Shown here: in pieces, positions 1 to 11,200 of the stretch | Layout of the letters: the number at the start of each line of letters is the position of its first letter | How positions within the stretch are numbered: the stretch's first letter is position 1 | DNA from: Callorhinus ursinus | Taxonomy: Eukaryota; Chordata; Mammalia; Carnivora; Otariidae | DNA: 64,000 bases | Reading direction: 5' to 3' | Assembly (NCBI RefSeq): GCF_003265705.1 | Contig: NW_020312817.1 | Coordinates: 52,832,514-52,896,513 of the forward strand | The notes under the pieces: generated by a model | What the model saw: only the letters and a program-made list of their open reading frames with translations | What the model was told of the DNA's origin: nothing | Databases searched by the model: none | Made by a program: the position numbers and the translations under genes

Positions 1-1534
1 TTAGAAGGGAAAAAAGATTTCTGGGTCTTTGTTTTGCTTGGTTTTGTTTTATATACAAGGGCATGAAGTTGATTTAAGATGTGGAGTTGGGAGAGTCAGA
101 TAAGAACTTTGAACAGTTCTTGTGGATATCTGTTCCTGGCCATCAAGATGTGGATATACATTTCTTGAAATATATATTATATCTTTCAGCTAGGAGACCC
201 TGTTAAAACATGACAAGCGATGTTACACTGGGTATGGGAAGCGGACTTTCCCTCTCACTGGCTGCCATGATGGGCCCTGAGGCTATCTGCAGAAGAGCAA
301 CAAGACAATCTCGGAAGTGACACTCTCCCTTGAAGGGAAAGGGGGTTTTTATTGCACTATATACCAGTATCCAGGAATGAACATTGAAGGAGGAACTGTT
401 GTCTTCTTAATTATGAGAGTTATTAAATACTGGATGTGGAAAAACCTGATTTTTATAGAACAGAATGGAATGAAGGCCTAAACTCAGTATTGCTTATTTT
501 GCCCCCTGAAATAACAGAGCCCTATTGAGACAATCCCTTGGCAACAGGAAGGTCAATGGAGAAAAAGTAGGCAATCAGGGGTGAGCTGTGATTCCTTTAA
601 AGGAAAAGAGGGGCAACCCCCTATTACCAAATACCACTTTTGCCTGGGGCCTTTGCAGCAAGCAGTGTTCCTGCCCCAGCTCTAGCACCTTTTCATTTTG
701 ATAAGGACCTTACTGTCTTTTTACCAGCTTATTACTTGAAATGATAATATAGCCTGTGTTTGGTGTTTCAAGGCTGTGATATATTTTCCTAGTGGTTCAG
801 TTTTAAAAAATAAAGGTTTAGTTTTTCCTCCACTAAGATGTTTCTTATGTCTGGGTAGTGAATATATAACTTTCTTAGGATGCTTCTCTTTGTAGTGTGT
901 GAAATAAGTTTCTTAAGAGGTCATGAAGAGTAAAAATTATTTATGAACTATGATTCAAATGCAGGACTGGTTCGTTGTAAATGGGAAGAACTGAGGGCAG
1001 GCTACATTCATTAAAAAAAAAAAAAAAAAACTAAGGCTAAAAAAATTCAGTATCCATTTCAGGACTCTAGCTTCAACTAAACACTAACAGCAAGATGGAA
1101 AGGGTAATTAATGATCCCTCTTGAGAAAAATGCAACATCTAGGATTTTGAGTGTCAAGAGAGTATAAACTATGTGATGAGTTTAATTAAGTCTTTACTAT
1201 CATTAGTAAATAGAGCCATTCCTGAACATTAGGAATGAATGGAATTATGGAGACTCGTCCCCTACTTAGAATCACCAAGGCTTTACTATTTTGGCCTAAG
1301 TCTTCTATAATCCCAATTTGTATTTTATTCATACATATGTATTCGCCTTTTTTTTGGGTAACTTAAGTGGGAACAAATCGGAGATCACTTTACACTTGAG
1401 TTGATTTTCAAGTCAAGAGTATCTCATTAGAGATCGTTCACGTTTTTTATATAGGAGCAAGGCACATCAAGTAGGGTTCTGGAGGCAGTGTTACAAGAAT
1501 TGGAGGACTGTCAATAGGTAATCCACTTCCGCGC
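1..1534. other. Intergenic sequence upstream of SNRPG, no gene recognised
   Basis: No exon-like, RNA-gene or clearly nameable repeat sequence is seen. An 18-base A run at 1013-1030 could be the tail of an old retroelement, but no body could be identified. Short open frames here show no recognisable protein. Confidence 0.5.
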
Positions 1535-1551
1535 TCTAGATTCAAATTCTT

Positions 1552-1749
1552 TTTTTTTTAAAGATTTTATTGATTTATTTGAGAGAGAGAGAGAACGAGA
1601 GATAGAAAGCACGAGAGGGAAGAGGGTCAGAGGGAGAAGCAGACTCCCCGCTGAGCAGGAAGCCCAATGTGGGACTCGATCCCGGGACTCCAGGATCATG
1701 ACCTGAGCCGAAGGCAGTCGCTCAACCAACTGAGCCACCCAGGCGCCCC
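1552..1749 (-). mobile_element. CAN-SINE, antisense
   Basis: T-rich start then AAGATTTTATT (reverse of the A-rich tail), ending with the reverse of the tRNA-like head (GCCACCCAGGCGCCCC). A perfect 17-bp target duplication, TCTAGATTCAAATTCTT, is at 1535-1551 and 1750-1766, so the insertion is intact and fairly young. Confidence 0.95.
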
Positions 1750-2009
1750 TCTAGATTCAAATTCTTAGAAACGCTACATCACCCTACTTCTCTGGTGTCC
1801 AAAGGTCACTAATTGATGTTACTGGAACGCTAGGCTTAGCGTGACAATATGCGGGAATACATGCCAAAGAACTATTAGAGGCCCACTACTCCAGAACCTA
1901 TATTCACTTAATATATGAAGAAGGCAACCAAGGCAGTGCACAAAAAGGGATAAGCCGGTCTCGCCTAGAAACTAGAGACCAAGCTGCTATGTCAATTTTA
2001 CAAACGAGG

Positions 2010-2263
2010 AAACGGAACTGAGAAGACGACTGGCCCCACCCCTAACCCTATCTTGGCCAATCGCTGGTGACGCAATCGGAAACACGAGACCGATAAATTC
2101 AGGCGCCCCCAAAGTATCGCGAGGTAAAATGTGAAATCAGCCGACATTTGATTGGCTGGCGGGATCGGTGACGTCAGACGCGAAACGCCGGGCTTACCGG
2201 GGGAACGTGTGGGACGCCACGAATTCCGTTTGGAGGCATCTTTGAGCTCGCGCAGTAGACACC
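2010..2263 (+). promoter_or_regulatory. SNRPG CpG-rich promoter with CCAAT and CRE sites
   Basis: GC- and CpG-rich sequence directly upstream of the SNRPG start codon, with no TATA box. A CCAAT box inside TTGGCCAAT (2053-2061) is followed by a CRE-like TGACGCAA (2068-2075). About 90 bp downstream the pairing recurs as an inverted CCAAT (ATTGG, 2151-2155) and a consensus palindromic CRE TGACGTCA (2169-2176). This suggests NF-Y plus CREB/ATF control of a housekeeping gene. The start site, probably about 2220-2250, is inferred. Confidence 0.75.
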
Positions 2264-2295
2264 ATGAGCAAAGCTCACCCTCCCGAGTTGAAAAA
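2264..2295 (+). CDS. SNRPG: SNRPG coding exon 1
   Basis: Encodes [10 protein letters not shown] and the first two bases of the next Lys codon; donor GTAAGT at 2296. Confidence 0.96.
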
Positions 2296-5200
2296 GTAAG
2301 TATGTGAGAGGGCCGCGTCCAAGTGGCAGCTTCTTTGCGTGCTTTGAGTTCCTTAGGTCCTCTCCATTTCCTGCAGTGTGCCTGACGTGCATGTTCCGGC
2401 ACGAGGCCGCCGAGAACGCCAAAGGGTCTCGCGCCTGGGCGCCTAAAGCCCGCGCCGACGTCTCGTTTCGGCTTGGTTGACATGGCATGGTTACTAGTGA
2501 CAGAAAAGGTGTGTCTATTCTGCTGTCTCGCCTTCCTGGGTGCATCTCCCGACCCCACGTCTCTCAACGCGCTCCCTCTCGCTCTTTCTCCTTACTTGGA
2601 GATCCTGGAATGCCATCCTTTGTTGAACTTCTTGAATAGCGTTAAATTCTAGATAAAGTGGCTTGAGAGTAATTCTATAAAGAACTAAGAAGATGGGCGG
2701 AATGGAAGTGTTTAATAGTAGATGAGTCAAAAGCCACCTTAATCTTAGAGTGTGTTGTAGCTGTTTCTTTGAGCTTTAATTTAGAAATCCCATTCCTTTC
2801 TTTTGCTTTCTTGTGCTGAAGTTAAACTTGAATGTTATGTGATCTCTCGCTCTATTAACAGAGCTGTTTGAGAACGTTCATTTTTTTAATCAGAGAAAAC
2901 TAGGGATTTTTTTTTCTGCACCCAGTAAAATCCACTCAAAACAGGATTTTCCTACTTTAAAGCTTTAACCTCCGCACTCGTGACTGAACTTAATATGTTC
3001 GATGCCTCCTAATTATTTGTCTGTCTCGTTTATACCATGTAATGCCAGAATTCTGCGCACGGTAGTTGGATAGCACAAAGTATGAAAAATTGATTTCAGG
3101 AATCGATTTGTGAAACAGCCAGCTGGCCTGTGTATAGTTCACTTATTACCAGCCTCATGGAGAAGTCAGACTTAAAGAAAAGGTTGTATTTAGTAATTTT
3201 ACATTTAGGGGCACTTAGGTGGCACACTTGGGTTCAGCTCAGATTGTGATTGCAGGGTGGTGAGATCAGCCCCATGTGGAGCTCTCAGCTCTTGCTTAGT
3301 GTTTATCTCTCCCACTGCCCCTCCCCACTGGTCTCTCTCAAAAAAATGAATCTTTAAAAAAAAATAATTTTACATTTAAAGGTACATCTGTATCAAAGCC
3401 ATTTTTTGTGTTTTAGTTGGATCCCTTAAAGAATTATTAATCATAAGTCTAACATTAAGAAAAGTAGAAATTATTTTGAAAATGCTGATCTAAAACATTC
3501 TTTTATTGATGAGCTGGTAAAATCTTAGAAGTATTCTCTGGATTCTTAAAGAACTGGTGAAATGCTAATTATTTTTTAACAAAAGAACATTGTCTACTTG
3601 TAATCTTGGACTTTCTTTTTTGTTTCTTAACAGATTCTTTTTTTTCTTAACAGATATTTGAGAATCTCAGAGAACGAACCTAGTTTTAATATTTTTCTCA
3701 TCTCTAGATTTCATGTATTGTAAAATCCTTTGAGACCTGCCTCCAAAATGACCTTCAGATTTTTTTTTCCTTTACTTTCTCACAGATATTTTTTACTCTT
3801 TATACCCTCCTCCTGGTTTAGCTTAACTCATCGTTATTGACTGGGAGGGAGGGAGTCTGGTTCTACTGGCAGGGATCTAGTAAGTAGAAGCTGGGGATGC
3901 TGCTAAACATTGTACAGTGCACTGGACATCGTTCAGTAAAGAATTATGTGACTCCAGATGTTAATACGCCAAGGTTTAGATATCTAAACCTACCCAGATT
4001 CTCCATCCCGCCTCTTAAAAATCACTGCCACAGTGGTCTTGCCAATGACTGGACTTTGCCTTAATAATTTATCACTGTCTGAATGATAAAGTCTAGGCTT
4101 CTTGACACAGCATTTAAACTCTTCCATCTGAAATCTTACAAGTGCCAAATACCACACACACTAATGGAGTGCCTGCATTCTCCAGCCAAACTGAACCATT
4201 TGTGTTTGCTCAAACTTTCTCACCTCCTCTGTGACTTTTGAACAATTTACTTAATCTTCTTGATCCTCAGTTCCTCGTCTGTAAAATGGTGGTAATAACA
4301 ATATATAACTTACAAAGTCATCATAAGGGTTAAATAAGTTCATGTGTGTTATATTTGCTGTGTTGTATATAATTATCCTATTAAAATGGATTATTTTATA
4401 TATCATACTACATATTTTTGGTTTTTTTTTTTTTAAAAGATTTCATTTATTTATTTTAGCACACGTGAGGGGAGAGGGAGAGAGACAAACAGACTCCGTA
4501 CTGAGCGCCAAGCCCTACTTAGGGGCTCCGTCTCACAACCCTGAGATCATGACCTGAGCCAAACCAAGTCAGCTGCTCAACCGAGGTGCCACCCAGGTGC
4601 CCCAGGCCTGTGTGTTAAACTTATCTCTGAATTCTCCCATTACATGTTATACATTAAAATTGCATGAAATTTCAGGGGCGCCTGGGTGACTCAGTTGGTT
4701 AAGCGTCCCACTCTTGGTTTCAGCTCAGGTCATGATCTCATGGGTGGTGAGATGGAGCCCCCTTTCGGTCTCCATGCTCAGCACGGAATCTGCTAATACT
4801 CTCTCCCTTTGCCCCTCCCCACTTGTGCACGCACGCTCTCAAATAAACTTTTAAAAATTGCATGAAATTTCATATTTTCTAGGCTGTAACTGGAAGGGGT
4901 AAAAACTGGTTTGGTTACATGGCTTAATATTTCCATAATACCCTGCTGAGATGGGATTTCCCTGTTTAATTCAGATTTTTTTAAAGCTTCAAAATATGTA
5001 TTTATTTTGCTAAAAAATACTTATGTGTTGAGAAATATTTTGAACACAAGTGTGATGCTTAATATTAAAACAACACTCCTTATTGTCTCAAATATAAAAT
5101 AAAATAGCTATTGAATTGGATATGATTTGATTACCTTCTAGTTTCCTCACAACTTTGGTTTTGATAATCAAAATATAAACAAATCTTTGTTTTTCTGTTA

Positions 5201-8200
5201 TGGCTCTAAAATCCAGTCATCAAGGGGTGCCTGGCTCACTCAAGTCAGTGGAGCATATGACTCTTGATCTCAGGATTGTGAGTTAGCCTCATGTTGGGTA
5301 TAGAGATTACTTTAAAAATAATTTTAAAATCTTTTTTAAGAAAATAAAATCTGGGGACGCCTGGGTGGCTCAGTCGGTTAAATGTCTGCCTTCCGCTCAG
5401 GTCGTGATCCCAGGGTCCTGGGATTGAGTCCCCTATCAGGCTCCTTCCTTGGCAGGTAGTCTGCTTTTGCCTCTGTCTGCCAGTCCCCCTGCTTGTGCCC
5501 TCTCTCGCTGTCAGAGAGACAGACAGCGAGAGAGGGAACACAAGCAGGGGGAGTTGGGAAAGGGAGAAGCAGGCTTGCCGCCGGAGCAGGGAGCCCAATG
5601 CGGGGCTTGATCCTAGGACCCTGGGATCACGACCTGAGCCGAAGGCAGACGCTTAACAACTGAGCCACCCAGGCACCCCATTAAATAAAATCTTTAAAAA
5701 TAATAATAAAATCTAGTCATCAAACATTAGGTCAGTATTGAACAACAAGAATGTTTTGGTAATTCACATCATATAAAGACTTAGTTTGATGTGCATTAAT
5801 ATATTTTAAATTCATTCCATTTTTATTTATTATTTTGCCCCTTCCCAAATTACATTGTGTAAGTGCTAAATGAGGTAGCCCATTATTCTCTACTCTACAA
5901 CAGTACAGGTTTTCTACTATTTTAAATTTCATTATTTTTATTGTGCAATTTAGCAAATCGTATTGACTGTACCTACTTTTGTGCTTATGCTTAAAATTTT
6001 TAAATCATTTATATAATTTGTACCCCTTTTTGCTTTTTCAGATTTATGGACAAGAAATTGTCATGTAAGTATCTTGTGTTTTTTGTTTTTATTTATTTTT
6101 TTTTTAAGATTTTATTTATTTATTTGACAGAGACAGAGAGCACAAGCAGGGAGAGCAGGAGTGGGAGAAGCAGGCTCCCCGCTGAGCAGGGAGCCCGATG
6201 CGGGGCTCGATCCCAGGACCCTGGGATCATGACCTGAGCCGAAGGCAGACGCTTAACCGACTGAGCCACTCAGGCGCCCCTGTTTTGTTTTTAATTAATT
6301 GCTTTCTACATGTGTCTTGGCAGTATATAATGTTTGGTGCAACTTCATAAAAATTTAAATCACACAGAACCTCTAATTCACACCCATTAATTAAGGAGGT
6401 TTATCAAAATCCTACCCAGACAATTCTGTTTGCCTAATTTCTGATATTTACCAAATTGCACAGTACTTTGGACTTTTCATTATTTCCTTTAAGCCTTCCC
6501 TCACTTAGACAAAATTAATGGGATTTTCCTATTTTGTGATAGTTAAAAGTGTATCAATATTTTTTCCTTTAAAAACAAAGGACTTGGACCAGGACTAAAA
6601 ATCTGACCTATACAATGCTAGAAGGATATATGGGTTAAGACCTGGGCTTCAGAGGCAAGCAGCCTTCCCTTTGAATCCAGGTTCTAGCCCACAGTACCTG
6701 TATAACCTTGAACCAGTTTTTTAAGAAGCTCTGTACTTTAGTTCCCTCGTGAAAAGTTAGAATAATTCTACTTGATAGGATTTTTGTAAGTTAAATTTTG
6801 TATTTACCTTTTTTTAATTCCAAAATAGTTAACATACAGTGTTGTATTAGTTTCAGGTACAATATAGTGATTCAACACTTCCATTCAACACCTAGTGCTC
6901 ATCACAAGTACACTCCTTAATCCCATATATTTCACCCATCCCCCACCTGGATTTTTATAAGTTTAAATGTGGAAGTAAATGTGAAATGTTTAGCCCACTA
7001 CTTGACATATAGTAAGGGTAGAGGATTATATTTCTCAAGTACCTGGATTTAATTCCACCTAATTTTTAATGAATAGTTGATATTTATTGGTCAGTTTTAT
7101 TAAACTATTTTTTCCCTTTCTATAGTGAAATTAAATGGTGGCAGACATGTCCAAGGAATATTACGGGGGTTCGATCCGTTTATGAATCTTGTGATAGATG
7201 AATGTGTGGAGATGGCAACTAGTGGGCAACAGAACAATATTGGAATGGTGGTAAGTAAAGATAGAAGCTTTCTCCTAGAGATTTCATATTTTGAAATAAG
7301 GATTAACTTCCTTTCTATTAAAGTCTTGGTTTAAATTGAAATTAGGTAAATAACAGCAAAGATTAGACTTTCCATTTTCCTTTTAGTTTAACATATGGCA
7401 GTCATTTAACTGTGATAGTATCCTAGTTACCTGTAGGTTAGGTCTGAATCTTATGCAGAACCCTCTGAAGTCCTTGGATTTGAAATAGCCGTAGGAAATC
7501 ACTTTTGAGCCTTTTTTTTTTTTAAGATTTTATTTATTTGACAGAGACACAGAGAGAGGGAACACAAGCAGGGGGAGTGAGGGAGGGAGAAGCAGGCTTC
7601 CCACAGAGCAGGGAGCCCGATGTAGGGCTCGATCCCAGGACCCTGGGATCATGACCTGAGCCAAAGGCAGACGCTCAACTGAGCCACCCAGGCGCCCCCA
7701 TTTTTGAGCTTTATAATAGAGACCTATAGTCCTTCATTATGCTCAGTTTTAACTTGCTTATGAGCTCCCAGAAGATCTTACTAAAAGGTAGATCCTATCT
7801 AACAAGTGTGTGATGCAGATCTGCTAGTCTACCATCATACTTTTTGATTTTAATTGTGTATATAATTAACCCAGATTTTCTGGTTTATTGCACCCAAATT
7901 TAAAAGTGGCCAAGGTAAAAGTTGCAAGGGATGATCACAGTGACAGCCATTCACATGAAAGAAAATAGGAAAAAAATACACTGAGTTAATTATAGGAGCA
8001 AACATTTCTACATTAGGCCATGGTGGTATGACTACTGAAAAAGTTTTTGATGTTTATCAGCAAGACCCAGGCTTTGAATCCCACTCTTTGTCCAGCACAG
8101 GACAATATACCCAGTAAGTAAGTTCCAGGTTTCTTGGAAAAAGTAAATCAAAAAGGACAACTTCGCTTCAGCAAATCATTGAGCATAAAGACCTCTAAAA

Positions 8201-11200
8201 GATGGTAAGAGTTCCTAATTAGCCTTGATTTTTTTTTTTTTTGCCTCATAATTTTTAATCACTTTTTCCAAGGTGTATGTTATTGCTTCTTTCAAATGCA
8301 TTTTCATTTGAAAAGCAGATCAATGGTCTGGGCTGGAAAAATAGCTTAGAGAATCCCTTGAAATGAGACTCCCACCCCCCCCCAAGTTTTATGCAAATGG
8401 ACCTTCCTTTCAGGTACGTTCTCCTTGAACTTCTGTTGAAAGATGAATAAAATTATGGGCAAATCATTATCAGCCAGTTTCTTCTAAAAACCCACAGACA
8501 CCCCCAAGATTTCTCTCTAGCCTTTCCTTTTACAGATTCAGTAATCTTCATTCTAAGAGGGGGTTAATTAGGTTTTTAGTTTATATCTCAACAGATTTGC
8601 CAAAAAGATTGAAGAAGGACTTTGATATCTAAAAGTCAGTTCTAATTTGGGAAGATAATTTTGAGAGAATTGTGTGACACTTCTTGGGATTTTATCCAAG
8701 AAGGGATTAAACCTAGATCATGCATCTTTCTTGAAATTTTCCCCCTAAATTTTAATCGGCTTAGTCTTTACACAGAAATTGGTTATGAGCACCTACTTAC
8801 TGTGTTAGGCAGTCAGCTCTTCCACCTCTGATGCTTGTCATATGACCAAAAAAAAAAAGTTTTTATTAGTAGGCAGTAATTCTTGCAGCTGAGTTAACAC
8901 TTTGAAAATGAAATAGTAGGCGGCGCCTGGGTGGCTCAGTCAGTTAAGTGTTTGGCTCAGGTCATGATCTCAGGGTCATGAGGTCAAGCCCCACATCAGC
9001 CTTCCCACTGAGCAGGGGGAGTCTACTTCTCTCGCTCTGCCCAGCCACCTGCACACTTCTGCTCTCTCTTTCTACTAAATAAATCTTTAAGAAAAAGAAA
9101 ACGGAGCAATGACAACATATTAATTGTCCTTAATAAAAAGACTTTTTTTGAGAGAGAGAGGGAGCAGGGGGAAGAGGCTAAGGGAGAGGGAGAGAATCTT
9201 AAGCAGGCTCCACCCCCAGCGTGGAGCTTCCACAGAGCTTGATCTCAGGACCCTGAGATCATGACCTGAACTGAAAGCAAGAGTCGGACACTTAACCAAC
9301 TGAGTCACCTAGGTGACCCCAATAAAAAGACTTTTTAAAAGATTTTATTTATTTATTTGAGAATGAGAAACAACATGAGAGGGGAGAGAGTCAGAGGAAG
9401 AAGCAGGCTCCCCGCTGAGCTGGGAGCTCAACGTGGGACTCGATCCCAGGACTCCAGGATCATGACCTGAGCCGAAGGCAGTCGCTTAACCAACTGAGCC
9501 GCCCAGGTGCCCCAAAAAAGACATTTTAAAGAAAACGCAAGAATGTTTTTTCTGAGGTTGGAAGAAAAACAAATAGGTTACGGTTTTGTTTTCACAAGTT
9601 TGGCAAAGGAGACTGTTACATTGGCTTTGCAATTCCCTTGTCCAAGTCAGTGATCCACTGGGACCATTGAAATGACTTAATTCTGTTATGTGTAGAGTAG
9701 TATTAAAAATGTGTGTGTTCTGGGGTGCCTGGGAGGTGCAGTCTGTTAAAGTCTGGCTCTTGATTTTGGCTCAGGTTGTGATTTCAGGGTCATGAGATTG
9801 AGCCTGCATGGGGTTCCATGCTCAGCACAGAGTCTGCTTAAGACTCCCTCTCCTTCTCCCACCTGTGCTGTCTAAAATAAATAAATCTTAAAAAAAAAAA
9901 AATGTGTTCTGAGGGGGAGATAGTTTGAATTAGGGATCTGTCAGCTGGATAATTACCTAATGATGTCTCAGCTAGCCTCTTCTGAAACATCCCCATAATT
10001 GTCAGTGGCCTCACCTCTCTTATTCCTTTAAGATTTCATTCCACCCCAGAGCTCCCCTAAGAATGTAATAAAAATTCTATATTAAGGTGCTGCATAGTTC
10101 AGGAGTTCTTACCAGCTTTGAGGTTCTGTAGTTCCATTTTAGGTTTGTATTTGTTACTAGATAGCTGTGCCCTTTCAAAAGACTAAAAGCCTAAACAGCA
10201 TTTCGTAAAAACTAGCACTGAAGCACAAAAGGAGCACTATGGAATTCTGGACCTGATGGTTCCGGTTTGATTTGGAGAATTAGGCCTAAACACAATGAGA
10301 AAAGAGGAAGATTACTATACAGCAGAAGTGTCTACCCACTAACCTTACTCCATGTGTTATGTGAGAAGGCAAAGATGTGTGCGATACCTACTATTATAGA
10401 AAATGTTGATAAAAGTGACACAGTTGTATTTTGTTTTTTAATAATGCTCCAGAAAATCCTCAAATCTGAAAATCTTAGTTATCTGAAATAACTTCTCTGC
10501 CACCCTCCCCTTTCTAGGGTTAGAAATGGACACATTTAAGGGAGAGATAGGAAAGAAGGCTAGTAGTTTTTCGTGCTTCGATCAGTGAGATTTGATGTTG
10601 ACCATCTGTTGCAAATAAGCCAGGAATTAAAACCCTGAGAACTAGATAAGCCTGTTGTTTAGCTTTCTTCATTTCCATCCCTAACTCAGAGGAAGAATAA
10701 AAGTCTGTAGGCTCCTTCAGTCCCCATCATCTTCAGGGCATTGTTCTCCTTTCATGCTGCTCTTCTTCACCACCTTCTCATCATACTCATTGCTGTTTGT
10801 CTCTGCCAGGCTCCAAGACACTGTCCCACCTGTCATATTCCTTTCCCTTCTGTCAGCTGCAGTAAACATGCAAGGTCATTTGTTTATTTAACAGGTGCTT
10901 ACTGAGCCCTCTGTGTGCCTGCCACCACTTTAGGCACTGGGGATATTGCACCTGCCCTCATAAAAATGGCATTTGGGTGAGGAAGACAATAAATAAACAG
11001 TATATGTAATAAATGAGCAGATAGAATGGAGGGGAGAAAAAGTTTTTTGGTGTTTTTTGGTTTTGGGTTTTTTTTTTTTTTACTCCAGTTGCCTACAAGC
11101 ACAGCTCTGTTTTGAATCTTACTCAGAATGCCTCCATTTCTACTATTTCCTCTCATCACCCTCCTGTCCTTTCACCTTTCCTGCTCTACTTGACCTGATC

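Larger units (their letters stand above)
2296..6041 (+). other. SNRPG intron 1
   Basis: GTAAGT...CAG. Contains several CAN-SINEs, a MIR and an inverted SINE pair, listed separately. The rest is AT-rich with no further coding signal. Confidence 0.9.

Noticed and set aside
1..700. Possible LTR or retroviral remnant at the left edge
   Set aside because: Some tracts looked LTR-like but no terminal repeats, primer site or coding motif could be identified, so no claim is made.
1998..2567. 189-codon reverse-strand open frame over the SNRPG promoter and exon 1
   Set aside because: Lies in a CpG-rich block, where stops are rare, antisense to a firm gene; the product resembles nothing known and has no splice or start support.
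5245..5598. Open frames within SINEs across the window
   Set aside because: CAN-SINE bodies contain few stops and give repeated Ser/Leu/Arg-rich peptides on either strand; these are repeat artefacts.
10267..10491. 74-codon open frame in SNRPG intron 3 as an extra exon
   Set aside because: No acceptor/donor pair in phase and SNRPG is complete without it.
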